Assembly: GCA_024399965.1 (NCBI GenBank)
Contig: JAKSNJ010000014.1
Span: 1 to 40,855 of the forward strand
Source of the DNA: Paludibacteraceae bacterium
GTDB lineage: Bacteria; Bacteroidota; Bacteroidia; Bacteroidales; Paludibacteraceae
Length of the DNA: 40,855 bases
Reading direction: 5' to 3'
A model generated the notes under the pieces. It saw nothing but the letters and a program-made list of their open reading frames with translations. It was not told the origin of the DNA and ran no database searches. Within the stretch, counting starts at the first letter, position 1, and the number at the start of each line of letters is the position of its first letter. Made by a program: the position numbers and the translations under genes. This document shows, piece by piece, positions 18,339 to 27,681 of this stretch.

Positions 18339-19718
18339 ATGAAAAAACAAATCATTATCTTGGCAAGTTTGCCACTGTTGTTCACCGGATGTCTCACACG
18401 CATCGTTACTGTAGCACCTACTCCGGTTAAGACCACCGTTGTTTCTACACCCGTTGTTACTACTCCTGCTGTGGTAGTAACCAACCCTGTACCCGTTTAC
18501 ACCACCGTTACAACGCCTAAAGTACGCACCGTCACCACCACGACGACCGTAACACCCATTACCCAAGACATCTCCCTCTATCTCGACTTGCAAGCCGTGG
18601 GAGCTGCTTTCGCACAATCCAATTCCGTACAGGCATTTGAGCAACTGCTCAACAACTCTTCCTATATGTTGTCCAACTTGGACCTGAACGGTGACGGATA
18701 CATCGACTATCTCCGTGTATTGGAAACCGTCAACGGTTACAACCACGTTTTCCTGATCCAAGCCGTACTTGGCGCCAATATCTACCAAGACGTGGCTACT
18801 CTCGTGGCCGAGATTCCCTATATGCAGATGACCAAGGCCTGTGTACAAATCATCGGCGACCCCTTCATTTATGGACCTAAGTACATCGTTCAGCCGGTGT
18901 TCACCACCACGCCATATATCTACAACCGCCTTGTGGTAATCAACTACCGTCCTTATACCTCACCATGGTATTGGAACCACTATCCTTCTTGCTACCACCG
19001 TCCGGCACCTATCGTTCTCAACCACTATCAGGCATATATCACCACCTATATGACCAACCATCACTATTGCAACAAGGTGACCTATCCTACCCAGTGCCGT
19101 TATGAGAACTACGAACGTGATATCCGTACCATGAGCCGCAATGACTACAGCACGCAGCACCCTGAGATGACGTTCTCCCGTCGTACTGCCGGTTCCTCCA
19201 CCTCGACCTCCGGCCGTATCAATAACGCCAGCGATGTGCGCGCTCGTCAGGCCGCTACCGTAACCACCACAACTACGCCTACACGCAGTTCGGCTGCCAC
19301 TACAACCACATCCAAACCGGCTACAACAACGGCTTCTACACGTAGCGCAGCTACTACGACCACGTCCAAACCGGCTACTACGACGGCATCTACACGTAGC
19401 GCCGCAGCCACTACAACCACGTCCAAACCGGCTACTACGACATCGACAACACGTAGCACCGCTGCTACTACAACCACGTCCAAACCGGCTACTACGACAT
19501 CGACAACTCGTAGCACCGCTGCCACTCGGACCACGTCTTCTTCCCCCACTACGACGGTAACCAGCCGTGTTCGCACCAGTGGTGCTGCCACCACGCGCAC
19601 GACCACATCGCCTACGCCCTCACGCGCCACAACGTCTTCTCGCGCTACAACGTCATCCTCTTCATCCTCTTCATCCACCTCACGCAGTAGTGCTGCCTCT
19701 TCCTCTTCACGTAGATAA
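18339..19718 (+). CDS. Lipoprotein with Thr/Ser/Ala-rich tandem-repeat C-terminus
   Basis: 459 aa. A lipoprotein signal ends at Cys18 (LLFTGC). Residues about 20-75 form a Val/Thr/Pro-rich linker, residues 75-200 a folded domain of unknown family containing an EF-hand-like calcium-loop segment (NLDLNGDGYIDYLRVL), then a Tyr/His-rich stretch. From about 290 on it is low-complexity Thr/Ser/Arg/Ala sequence with four to five repeats of the type TRSxAATTTTSKPATTT. A positively charged, extended, possibly glycosylated surface stalk is one reading. The long open frame on the other strand here is only a by-product of the codon bias. Its stop overlaps the next ATG. Confidence 0.65.
   Translation: MKKQIIILASLPLLFTGCLTRIVTVAPTPVKTTVVSTPVVTTPAVVVTNPVPVYTTVTTPKVRTVTTTTTVTPITQDISLYLDLQAVGAAFAQSNSVQAFEQLLNNSSYMLSNLDLNGDGYIDYLRVLETVNGYNHVFLIQAVLGANIYQDVATLVAEIPYMQMTKACVQIIGDPFIYGPKYIVQPVFTTTPYIYNRLVVINYRPYTSPWYWNHYPSCYHRPAPIVLNHYQAYITTYMTNHHYCNKVTYPTQCRYENYERDIRTMSRNDYSTQHPEMTFSRRTAGSSTSTSGRINNASDVRARQAATVTTTTTPTRSSAATTTTSKPATTTASTRSAATTTTSKPATTTASTRSAAATTTTSKPATTTSTTRSTAATTTTSKPATTTSTTRSTAATRTTSSSPTTTVTSRVRTSGAATTRTTTSPTPSRATTSSRATTSSSSSSSSTSRSSAASSSSRR
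19281..19560 (+). repeat. 54/57-bp tandem repeats inside the lipoprotein gene
   Basis: Units begin at about 19281 (57 bp), 19338 (54), 19392 (57), 19449 (57) and 19506 (partial, degraded). Each encodes TRSxAATTTTSKPATTTxS. Units differ by whole codons, so the frame is kept. Adjacent copies 2-4 are the most alike, a sign of recent slippage or unequal exchange. Confidence 0.8.
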
Positions 19719-20497
19719 TGAAAGACATCAACGAAAAACTGCTTGTTACGCTTTGGGCAATGGTGGCACTGACGCTCATCATCGTGCTACCACAACATAC
19801 CTCATCGAAGCCGACCTGTCAGGACGCTACCGAACAAGCCGAGTCATCGGTTATGGAGGAAACGTCCGACCTATCAGATGGCTCTGACACACCCGTTGCT
19901 ACAGATATGGCACCGGCTCCGCAACGGCATTTAGTCTATTATCGGGGACGCTCGTTCAAGTATTCGCAGAAGTTCAGAGACCGCAACGACCTGCACCTCG
20001 CTGCTGCACAGAGCATAGGACTTCAACATGGTCCTGCCAATCGTGCTGCAGCCGAGAAGATGAAAGGGCAATTGCAGTACATCGCCACCAACCAAAACTA
20101 TGTGGTGGAGGACCTGACCTACTCGTTGCCGTATTTGGTACCTACCGCTGCTCGGCGTTTGGACTCGATTGGGGCAGAGTTTGCCGATATACTTGCACGC
20201 AACGACTTACCGCATTACCGTTTCCGCGTCACGTCGGTACTCCGTTCACAAGAGGACATCAAGCGGTTGCAACGGCATAATCCCAACTCCATCTCCAACT
20301 CGGCGCACAACTATGGCACGACTTTTGATTTGGGGTATTGGCACTATGACCAGCCCAACATGACCACCGACTCCATGACTGACGACAACCTCAAACTGGT
20401 GCTTGGGCAAGTGCTCCTCAACCAGCAACGAGCCGGACATATCTATGTCAAATACGAATATAAACAATGTTGTTTTCACGTAACCGTACGTAATTGA
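19718..20497 (+). CDS. DUF5715-family, M15-like peptidase-type membrane protein
   Basis: 259 aa. An N-terminal membrane anchor (residues 9-25, LVTLWAMVALTLIIVLP) precedes an acidic linker. The C-terminal domain has the zinc-ligand pattern of D,D-/L,D-carboxypeptidases of family M15: S195-x-H197-x-x-G200-x-x-x-D204 (SAHNYGTTFDLGY) and a late His254 (CCFHVTV). VTSVLRSQEDIKRL just before this is typical of DUF5715 proteins of Bacteroidota. A periplasmic peptidoglycan role is inferred from the fold; activity is unproven. The ATG overlaps the stop of the preceding lipoprotein gene (TAATG). Confidence 0.65.
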   Translation: MKDINEKLLVTLWAMVALTLIIVLPQHTSSKPTCQDATEQAESSVMEETSDLSDGSDTPVATDMAPAPQRHLVYYRGRSFKYSQKFRDRNDLHLAAAQSIGLQHGPANRAAAEKMKGQLQYIATNQNYVVEDLTYSLPYLVPTAARRLDSIGAEFADILARNDLPHYRFRVTSVLRSQEDIKRLQRHNPNSISNSAHNYGTTFDLGYWHYDQPNMTTDSMTDDNLKLVLGQVLLNQQRAGHIYVKYEYKQCCFHVTVRN

Positions 20498-20501
20498 ACA
20501 A

Positions 20502-21194
20502 ATGCACATACTAACTATCGAAACCAGTACGCAGGTTTGCTCCGCCGCTTGGTGTATAGACGGACAACCTGTCATTGAACGCATCCACATGCAGGGTGCC
20601 AATCATGCTGCCTTGTTGCCCACCTTCATTGACCAAATCATAGCCGAAGCCAACCGCAATCATTGGGTGGCAGATGCTGTGGCTGTCAGCGAAGGTCCCG
20701 GCAGTTATACAGGACTGCGTATTGGACTCAGCACCGCCAAAGGACTATGCTATGGTTGGCAGGTTCCCCTCATTCCTATTCCGACACTCGACATCTTATG
20801 CGCTGCAGCACAACCCCTATTGCCTGCTACGCCTTGCACCTTGGTGCCTATGCTGGACGCACGGCGAATGGAGGTCTATACTGCCCTTTATGACTATGAC
20901 GGCAGCGCACCCAAACGTCGGTCCGAAATCATGGCACAGGTGGTGGAGAATGACGCATGGCTGCCCTCGTCTCCCGTCTGCTACTTCGGCGACGGTGCTG
21001 CCAAGTGTCAAGCCGTCCTACCTGCAGAAAAATGCGTATTCATCGACAATATCGTACCTCGTGCAACCGTCATGGGAGCCCTTGCCGAACAGCCCAGCTA
21101 TGCCCGACTGAACGAAAAAGAAATGGCATACTTTACGCCCTTCTACCTCAAAGACTTCATTGCTGCTCCCAGCCACATCAAAGGCCTTCAATAA
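20502..21194 (+). CDS. tsaB: tRNA threonylcarbamoyladenosine biosynthesis protein TsaB
   Basis: Partner of TsaD and TsaE in making t6A37 of ANN-decoding tRNAs; cytoplasmic, ASKHA fold, regulatory rather than catalytic. 230 aa, the usual size. Signatures: ILTIETSTQVCSAAW at the N-terminus and VAVSEGPGSYTGLRIGLSTAKGL. Tightly placed: 4 bases after the DUF5715 gene and abutting sprE. Confidence 0.95.
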   Translation: MHILTIETSTQVCSAAWCIDGQPVIERIHMQGANHAALLPTFIDQIIAEANRNHWVADAVAVSEGPGSYTGLRIGLSTAKGLCYGWQVPLIPIPTLDILCAAAQPLLPATPCTLVPMLDARRMEVYTALYDYDGSAPKRRSEIMAQVVENDAWLPSSPVCYFGDGAAKCQAVLPAEKCVFIDNIVPRATVMGALAEQPSYARLNEKEMAYFTPFYLKDFIAAPSHIKGLQ

Positions 21195-23933
21195 ATGAAA
21201 CATCTTGCATACATACTACCTCTTTCGGTCTGCCTGTTGACCGCCTGTTCCACCCAGAAGAATACGGGGGCTTCCCGCACGTGGCATGAACTCAAGGTCA
21301 TTCACAATGTGCAGTTCAACGGCGAGCGCTCCTACCAAGAAGGTATGGAGGCCATCAACAATGCCCATTCCGACAACTTTGCCGACATACTGCCACTCTA
21401 TCCCGTCAGCGACCATACAGCCGCCGAAGCATCTGCATCGGCGATGGACCAAGCCATCGAGAAATGCCGCAAGTCCATCAAACTGCACGGCATCAAGGCA
21501 CGACCAAAAATAAACCCGAAGAAACGCGACAATGCCAAGTACCAGAACTGGCTCAAGAGCAAGGAGTTTAACAGCCAACTCTATCGTGCATGGTTCATGC
21601 TCGGTCAGAGTGAGTTCCACAAGGGTGATTTTCTCGGCTCTGTCGGCACCTTCCGTTACGTGGAAAAACTCTACGACAACGACCCCAACCTGATGGCTAT
21701 GTGCCAACTGTGGGTAGCACGGGCGTATGGCGAGATGGGTTGGATATATGAGGCAGAAGATGTACTCAGCAAGGTCAAGGTGGACGACCTCAAGCGCAAA
21801 AACGAGCCCTTCTACTCTGCCGTCTCGGCGGATATTCTCATTAAGGGGCAGCACTACAAAGAGGCCATTCCTTATGTCAAAGTCGCCAAGCAGGACGAGC
21901 GACGCAAGGAGTACAAACCGCGCTTTGAATATGTATTGGGACAACTCTATCAGGCCAATAAACAATCAGCGGAGGCACGCAGTGCCTACAAACGCACCTT
22001 CCAGCTCCACCCCAAAGATGTGCAGATGGAGTTCAATGCACGTATTCGCTATGCCGAATTGGCAGGAGATACCACACGCAATCTCAAACAACTGCGTCAG
22101 ATGGTCAAACTCTATAAATACCGTGACCACCTCGACCAACTATATGGCACCATGGGCAATATCTACCTCGCACACCGAGATACCGTCCAAGCCCTTAAAT
22201 ACTACGAATTAGGCATTGCCGAATCCACACAAAACGGGGACGACAAAGCGGCTATTCTCGTCAAGGCAGGAGACCTCTACTACAATCGTTACGACTATAC
22301 TCATGCCTCGCCTTGCTACAAGGAGGCCACTCAACTCCTCTCTGCCGAACATATCGACTATCCGCGTGTTTCACACCGCAGCGAGGTATTGGACGAAGTG
22401 GTTGTGGAGGTAGAGACCGTGCAACTGCAGGACTCCCTCCAGCACTTGGGCACGCTCTCACGCGACGAACAACTGGAAATCATCAACCGTCTCATTGCCG
22501 ACATCAAGGAGCAGGAACGGCAGGACTCTATCCGTCAGGCCGAACAGGCACGTGAGGACGAACTGAATGCCGAACGGGGCGGATTGCAATCGGTGGACCT
22601 CAGCCGTATGGTGGGCAACCGAACAGGCGAAGCAGCCAACTGGTATTTCTACAATCCCCAACTCATGCGCTCCGGCAAACAGGAGTTCATTCGTCAGTGG
22701 GGTAATCGACCGCTGGAAGATAACTGGCGGCGCCTTAGCAAAGCATCGGTGTCCAACGGGCTCATGATGGAGAACGACGATATGTCTTCCAACGAGGGCA
22801 TGATGCTTGACTCTCTCACAGCCGACTCTACGCTTCTCAACAACGACTCAACTTCACAGCAACAGTTGGACCACCTGCAACCCGAGTTCTACTTGCAGCA
22901 AATCCCACAAACGCCCGAAGACTATGCCGTCAGCAATGCCCTCATCGCTGATGCGCTCTATCACCTCATCTTCCTCTACCGCGACAAGGTGGGTGATGCC
23001 GAACTCAGTTACCGCACATGGCAGGACTTCTGCCAACGTTTCCCCGAAGATGAACGCATGGTGGAACTCTACTACGACCAATACCTGTACGCTCTGCGTA
23101 CCCAAAACGACTCTGCAGCTACCCTTTATCGCAACGACATACTCACACGTTACCCCGAGTCTGCACAGGCCAAGATAGTGGCTGACCCCAATTACTTTGA
23201 GTCGCTGCAACGTATGGCCAACGAGCAGGACTCGCTCTATGAAGCCACCTATCAGGCATACCGCAAGAATGCGTATGCTACCGTCAAGGTCAACAAGGTC
23301 TATGCCGATACCAACTACCCACTCTCTCCGCTTATGCCACGCTTGCTCTTCCTCAATGCCATCGCCACCGCCAAAACAGATGGGCAGCAGCCATTTGTCA
23401 CTTGCCTGCAAGACATGGTGACGCGCTATCCCGAGAACGAACTCTCCGCAATGGCAAAAGATATGCTGGCTATGATGGGACAGGGCATGGAAGCACAGAA
23501 AGGCGGTACCACATCTACGCTTACCGAGCAACGGCAAGCCGTTTCTACGGAAGACCAACCTACGGACACCATACCGGCTTTCTCCACCGAGTTACATGAA
23601 ACGAGTTTTGTCTATATCGTCATTCCTAACGATGAACAGCACCTCAACAACCTCGTTTACGAAGTGGCACTCTACAACTTCTCACAGTTCCTCATCAAAG
23701 ACTTTGACCTGAAAGCCGTGTCCATCTTCTCGGCAACCCAATCCGCCCTTGAGATTGCCGGATTTGAGTCCATTGAGGAGGCGCAGTGGTATATGTCGCT
23801 CCTGCAGGAGAACACCGAATTGGCCATCTTGCTCAAGCAACTCAATGCCATCATCTTCCCCATTACCGAGACCAACCTCAAACTGCTCAATCACCCCTTC
23901 ACCCTCGATGAATACCGGCAATTCATACGTTGA
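21195..23933 (+). CDS. sprE: Type IX secretion system lipoprotein SprE/PorW
   Basis: 912-aa lipoprotein (lipobox LLTAC, Cys18) with many TPR-like helical repeats from about residue 120 to 400. The family hallmark near residue 480 is clear: NWYFYNPQLMRSGKQEF followed by WGNRPLEDNWRR. PorW/SprE is needed for T9SS function, linking the outer-membrane complex to the motor. The C-terminal 200 residues contain a short SPOR-like stretch (YIVIPNDEQHLNNLVYEVALYN, AQWYMSLLQ). The gene abuts tsaB and overlaps priA by 26 bases. Its presence supports the T9SS-type tails seen at 12661 and 16609. Other por/spr genes are outside the window. Confidence 0.88.
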   Translation: MKHLAYILPLSVCLLTACSTQKNTGASRTWHELKVIHNVQFNGERSYQEGMEAINNAHSDNFADILPLYPVSDHTAAEASASAMDQAIEKCRKSIKLHGIKARPKINPKKRDNAKYQNWLKSKEFNSQLYRAWFMLGQSEFHKGDFLGSVGTFRYVEKLYDNDPNLMAMCQLWVARAYGEMGWIYEAEDVLSKVKVDDLKRKNEPFYSAVSADILIKGQHYKEAIPYVKVAKQDERRKEYKPRFEYVLGQLYQANKQSAEARSAYKRTFQLHPKDVQMEFNARIRYAELAGDTTRNLKQLRQMVKLYKYRDHLDQLYGTMGNIYLAHRDTVQALKYYELGIAESTQNGDDKAAILVKAGDLYYNRYDYTHASPCYKEATQLLSAEHIDYPRVSHRSEVLDEVVVEVETVQLQDSLQHLGTLSRDEQLEIINRLIADIKEQERQDSIRQAEQAREDELNAERGGLQSVDLSRMVGNRTGEAANWYFYNPQLMRSGKQEFIRQWGNRPLEDNWRRLSKASVSNGLMMENDDMSSNEGMMLDSLTADSTLLNNDSTSQQQLDHLQPEFYLQQIPQTPEDYAVSNALIADALYHLIFLYRDKVGDAELSYRTWQDFCQRFPEDERMVELYYDQYLYALRTQNDSAATLYRNDILTRYPESAQAKIVADPNYFESLQRMANEQDSLYEATYQAYRKNAYATVKVNKVYADTNYPLSPLMPRLLFLNAIATAKTDGQQPFVTCLQDMVTRYPENELSAMAKDMLAMMGQGMEAQKGGTTSTLTEQRQAVSTEDQPTDTIPAFSTELHETSFVYIVIPNDEQHLNNLVYEVALYNFSQFLIKDFDLKAVSIFSATQSALEIAGFESIEEAQWYMSLLQENTELAILLKQLNAIIFPITETNLKLLNHPFTLDEYRQFIR

Positions 23934-25929
23934 TATTATCCTTCCCCTCGCCATACAGGGTACCTACACCTACCGCGTGCCGGAGTCGATGCCGTGTCCG
24001 CAGGTCGGCACACGTGTACTCGTTCCGCTGGCACGCAAGCAAGCTGTCGGTATCGTCCTGTCTTCCCACAACGCCCCGATATACCCTTCTATCCGGCTGC
24101 GAGACATCATACAGGCACTGGACCCCTTCCCCATACTCACGGCCGAGCAGATCAAACTGTGGCAATGGATAGCCGATTACTACCTCTGTCCACTGGGTGA
24201 TGTCATGGCGGCAGCACTCCCTGCCAAAGCCCTTGACCATCATTACTCGATGGCGGACTCCACAAGAAGGCGTGTCAAATTGCCTGTTTTTACCGATGAA
24301 CAGGAGCCCATTCATCCGCTTACACAGGCGCAGCAGAAGGCATACGAAGACATCACACAGCAGTTCACTTGTCACGATACCGTACTCCTGCAAGGCGTCA
24401 CCTCCTCCGGCAAGACGGAGGTTTATATCCATCTCATAGCCGACCAACTCGCGCAGGGACATCAGGTACTCTACCTCGTTCCCGAGATAGCCCTCACAAC
24501 CCAACTCACCGACCGTCTGCAGCATGTCTTTGGTTCGCAACTGCGCGTTTATCACTCGCGTATCAGCGATGCACAACGTATGGAGATCTATCGGCAGCAA
24601 CGGCTGGACCCTCACCCACGCCTCATTGTCGGGGCACGCTCGGCTATCTTCCTGCCATTTGAAAATTTAGGACTCATTATCGTGGACGAAGAACACGAGA
24701 CATCGTATAAACAGCAGGAACCTGCCCCACGCTATCACGCACGTTCGGTTGCCATCGTGATGGCGCAGTACGCGCGCGCGCATATATTATTAGGTACAGC
24801 CACCCCCTCTGTTGAGTCGCGCTACAATGCCGAATGCGGCAAATACGGTTATGTCACGCTCACACAGCGATACCAAGGACTCCAACTGCCACACATCACC
24901 CTCATTGACCTCAAGCAGCAGTACCACCGCAAGGAGATGTACGGACATTTCTCCGACCCCCTCGTTGAGCGTATTCGTACCGAACTGCAACGCGGTAAGC
25001 AAATCATTCTCTTTCAGAACAGACGCGGTTATGCGCCCTATCTGCAGTGTACTCAATGTGGCACCATTGCCAAATGTCCTGACTGCGATGTGGCACTCAC
25101 CTTACATCGCACGCCCTACCAACTCACATGCCATTACTGTGGTGCCACTCTACCCGTTCCGGCTACCTGCCCCGAATGTGGAGGAGAGATGAAACAACAT
25201 GGGTTCGGCACCGAACGGCTGGAGGAGGAGATACAGCAACTCTTCCCCGAGGCACGGGTAGCACGTATGGATCTGGACACTACGCGCAAAAAAGATGATT
25301 ATCAAAACATTATCACCTCGTTTTCTCAACATCAGGTAGATATACTTATCGGTACACAGATGGTTACCAAGGGGCTCCATTTCGACGATGTTTCGCTTGT
25401 GGCGGTACTCAATGCCGACCACCTGCTGGCGCAGCCCGATTTCCGCAGTTACGAACGCGCATACCAGATGTTGGAGCAGGTCAGCGGACGTGCTGGACGA
25501 AAAGGCGAACAGGGGGAAGTCATCATTCAGACTTTCGACCCTACCAATCCCGTCTTTACCTTCGTTTGTCAACACGCTACCGACGAAATCTATCGCAATC
25601 AGATTACCGAACGACAAACCTTCCATTTTCCGCCTTTTCATCGGCAAATCTCGATTATCTTACGGCATACGGACCAACAGCGTTTACTGACAGCCGTTAC
25701 CCTCTTGCAGCAACGTTTGCAGCAAGCCTTTGGCACACGTATCACCGACATCATCACACCCTCTGTCGCACGAGTGCAACGGTTGCATATACGTCAGCTC
25801 AACCTCCGTATCGAGCAAAAAGCGTCTATTCATCGGGCAAAATCCATGCTTATACAGCATATTCAGTTCATCGAATCGCTCCCTGCCTGTCGGGGGGTAC
25901 AAATCCTCATTGACGTGGACCCACTATAA
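23908..25929 (+). CDS. priA: Primosomal protein N' (replication restart helicase)
   Basis: 3'-to-5' helicase that reloads the replisome at stalled forks. The start at ATG 23908 (MNTGNSYVDIILPLAI) gives 673 aa, somewhat short for the family; the frame upstream lies within sprE and is not coding. Order: N-terminal DNA-binding domain; Walker A GVTSSGKTEVY at about 163; DEEH box at about 260; GTATPSVES; two zinc sites in CTQCGTIAKCPDCD and CHYCGATL...CPECGG at about 380-430; IGTQMVTKGLHFDDV; and QVSGRAGRKGEQGEV. All helicase motifs are intact. Confidence 0.94.
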   Translation: MNTGNSYVDIILPLAIQGTYTYRVPESMPCPQVGTRVLVPLARKQAVGIVLSSHNAPIYPSIRLRDIIQALDPFPILTAEQIKLWQWIADYYLCPLGDVMAAALPAKALDHHYSMADSTRRRVKLPVFTDEQEPIHPLTQAQQKAYEDITQQFTCHDTVLLQGVTSSGKTEVYIHLIADQLAQGHQVLYLVPEIALTTQLTDRLQHVFGSQLRVYHSRISDAQRMEIYRQQRLDPHPRLIVGARSAIFLPFENLGLIIVDEEHETSYKQQEPAPRYHARSVAIVMAQYARAHILLGTATPSVESRYNAECGKYGYVTLTQRYQGLQLPHITLIDLKQQYHRKEMYGHFSDPLVERIRTELQRGKQIILFQNRRGYAPYLQCTQCGTIAKCPDCDVALTLHRTPYQLTCHYCGATLPVPATCPECGGEMKQHGFGTERLEEEIQQLFPEARVARMDLDTTRKKDDYQNIITSFSQHQVDILIGTQMVTKGLHFDDVSLVAVLNADHLLAQPDFRSYERAYQMLEQVSGRAGRKGEQGEVIIQTFDPTNPVFTFVCQHATDEIYRNQITERQTFHFPPFHRQISIILRHTDQQRLLTAVTLLQQRLQQAFGTRITDIITPSVARVQRLHIRQLNLRIEQKASIHRAKSMLIQHIQFIESLPACRGVQILIDVDPL

Positions 25930-25982
25930 TATCGTATCAACTGTAGCGTTCCAAAGAGCGCATTCTATAAACCAACAAAACA

Positions 25983-26516
25983 ATGAAACAATTTCTTCTA
26001 TTAGGTCTCTTGACCCTCACCCTTTCCTCGCAGGCGGCTACATCGTTCATGCGTTATTCCAAAACCCAACAGATTGACAGTGTTACCATCTACGAAAAGG
26101 CGGAGATGGAGCATGGGCTCGTCAAGTATATGCGCACCGAGGACGGGCAAGTCATGCAAGCCGATACGTTCCACTGCACCCAAGTAGTGTCCAAGGACAC
26201 GTTATTTGCCATTTTTGAGGCATATTGGGCATGTCGTAATATCTTTTCCTATACGGCGCAGATGAATACCGGTTACGAGGCCCTCAGTGCCAACCAAGCC
26301 AATCTGTCGTATGCCATTGGTCAATGTGATGTAGCGATTATGTTCTTTGAGCGGGGCAATTGTCCTGCACGGGTACAAGAGGTCACCGAACTCAAGAGTG
26401 CGCTGATGCGAGCACGAAACATCTCCCCTGCAGCCGATCAGATAGCAGCCATTGAGAAAGCCAAATCCACTTGCACTGACTTGCTTGAGGTCCAACCTTG
26501 CGGTTATTTATATTAA
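25983..26516 (+). CDS. Small secreted protein of unknown function
   Basis: 177 aa with a signal peptide (MKQFLLLGLLTLTLSSQA). I do not recognise the family. The mature part has five Cys residues (CTQ, WACRN, GQCDV, GNCPA, STCTD) plus one near the end (QPCGYLY), allowing up to three disulfides in the periplasm. The C-terminal half is probably helical. It lies between priA (54 bases) and the DUF2147 gene (6 bases), with which it is probably co-transcribed. Confidence 0.6.
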   Translation: MKQFLLLGLLTLTLSSQAATSFMRYSKTQQIDSVTIYEKAEMEHGLVKYMRTEDGQVMQADTFHCTQVVSKDTLFAIFEAYWACRNIFSYTAQMNTGYEALSANQANLSYAIGQCDVAIMFFERGNCPARVQEVTELKSALMRARNISPAADQIAAIEKAKSTCTDLLEVQPCGYLY

Positions 26517-26522
26517 AACGAT

Positions 26523-26954
26523 ATGATGAAAAAGAGTTTATTAGTGATTTTTGCCGTGGTGATGGCGATAGGAGCGATGGCTCAAGTGGAGCAAATCGTA
26601 GGCGACTGGGCGACGGTCGATGATAAAACAGGTAATCAATACGCCATTGTACACATCTACCAAGCCGGCAATGGGCTCTATTATGGCAAGATAGCCAAGA
26701 TGTTGGTAGGTCCCAAAAACCTGACTTGCACAACATGTGAGGGAGAAGACCGGAACCAACCTATGGAAGGACTGGTGATTATTCGCGGCATGAAGAATGT
26801 GAATGGCGAATTAAAAGAGGGTAAGGTTTTAGATCCCGAGAGTGGTAAGTTCTATTATGGTAAAATCTATTTAGACAAGGGCAAACTGGTCTTGCGCGGC
26901 AGTTTGGACAAACGTGGCATTCTCGGTCGCAACCAAACATGGGTAAAACCCTAA
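26523..26954 (+). CDS. DUF2147 family secreted protein
   Basis: 143 aa; signal peptide MMKKSLLVIFAVVMAIGAMA. The mature part fits DUF2147: VGDWATVDDKTGNQYAIVHIY, YYGKIAKML, a C-T-T-C-E-G motif, then VIIRGMK, GKVLDPESGKFYYGKIYL, LVLRGSLDKRG and LGRNQTWVK. The family forms a small periplasmic beta barrel of the lipocalin-like type and is common in Bacteroidota; its role is unknown. Confidence 0.88.
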   Translation: MMKKSLLVIFAVVMAIGAMAQVEQIVGDWATVDDKTGNQYAIVHIYQAGNGLYYGKIAKMLVGPKNLTCTTCEGEDRNQPMEGLVIIRGMKNVNGELKEGKVLDPESGKFYYGKIYLDKGKLVLRGSLDKRGILGRNQTWVKP

Positions 26955-27044
26955 TCTCACCACCTGACATAATCCTAAGAAACCGCAGGTAAAATTGTAG
27001 ATGTGAGTATGGGAGTGAAAGAGGGGCCAAACCATGCAAGTGCT

Positions 27045-27062
27045 GTTAACTAATTTGATAAC
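27045..27062 (+). repeat. 18-bp element, copy 1
   Basis: GTTAACTAATTTGATAAC, an imperfect palindrome (GTTA...TAAC), 20 bases before the ATG of the HigA-like gene, where an autoregulatory operator would sit. Confidence 0.7.
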
Positions 27063-27082
27063 ACACAAATCAAAAGATAGAT

Positions 27083-27490
27083 ATGAATTCATTTTACGAA
27101 GAACATTGGAAGCAAAAGAAGATATTACGCTGTGAGGACGAAACGCCTCTCACTCCTATTGATGAGTTGATGCGTCGTTTGGGTATATCGGAAAATATTG
27201 GGGAGATTTATCCCAATGTTATCAGTCCGGGGGTGCTCATTCAGGCGGTTTTGGATGATGCCCAAATCACGCAATCGGAGTTAGCGCATCAAATGGGTGT
27301 CACGCGTACAGCTGTACATTTGTGGATACACGGACAACGAACATTGACCATAGAGAATGCTCTTGCTTTGGAATTTAATTTAGGTATTCCGGCGCACATT
27401 CTTCTTCGTATGCAAGCGGATTTCCAATTATCTATTGCTCGTCATCCCGAATTAGCTTGGGACCAAGTCCCTCGCCATTCAACATTGTAA
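27083..27490 (+). CDS. HigA-like helix-turn-helix regulator (orphan antitoxin)
   Basis: 135 aa. Residues about 48-115 are an XRE/HigA-type DNA-binding domain: SPGVLIQAVLDDAQITQSEL, AHQMGVTRTAVHLWIHGQR, ALALEFNLGIPAHILLRMQ. HigA antitoxins are normally about 100 aa; this one has an extra 40-residue N-terminus with Lys-rich and Asp/Glu-rich parts and no clear domain. No HigB or RelE-like toxin gene lies on either side. The 18-bp elements around it are candidate binding sites. It may regulate genes nearby or be the remnant of a toxin-antitoxin pair. Confidence 0.75.
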   Translation: MNSFYEEHWKQKKILRCEDETPLTPIDELMRRLGISENIGEIYPNVISPGVLIQAVLDDAQITQSELAHQMGVTRTAVHLWIHGQRTLTIENALALEFNLGIPAHILLRMQADFQLSIARHPELAWDQVPRHSTL

Positions 27491-27492
27491 CT

Positions 27493-27510
27493 GTTAACTA
27501 ATTTGATAAT
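27493..27510 (+). repeat. 18-bp element, copy 2
   Basis: GTTAACTAATTTGATAAT, beginning 3 bases after the stop of the HigA-like gene; 17 of 18 bases are the same as copies 1 and 3. Confidence 0.7.
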
Positions 27511-27596
27511 AGAAATAGATTGAGGAAAAGGGGAGGGGTGATGTACGCAAAAATGTGAGCAAGGCATAGGGGGAGTGGAGAGGGAGTAGAGATTAG

Positions 27597-27638
27597 AGTT
27601 TAGAGGACGGCGACGGGGTCGCCTACAGGTTAGAGGGG
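27597..27638 (+). repeat. REP-like palindromic element, left of the island
   Basis: AGTTTAGAGGACGGCG followed by a small hairpin (GGCGA-CGGGG-TCGCC) and CTACAGGTTAGAGG. The first 16 bases recur exactly at 38354-38369. Confidence 0.6.
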
Positions 27639-27663
27639 AGTGAAGAGAAGCGCGGAGAGTTGT

Positions 27664-27681
27664 GTTAACTAATTTGATAAC
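27664..27681 (+). repeat. 18-bp element, copy 3
   Basis: GTTAACTAATTTGATAAC, the same 18 bases as copy 1 and 619 bases downstream of it, in non-coding DNA. Confidence 0.7.

Noticed and set aside
19247-19678. 143-codon frame on the minus strand, rich in Val and Ala
   Set aside because: It is the mirror of the Thr-rich repeat; its composition comes from the repeat and there is no family match.
23749-23907. 53-codon extension of priA
   Set aside because: It lies wholly inside sprE, is rich in Ser/Arg/Pro as expected of an out-of-frame reading, and the PriA fold starts after 23908.
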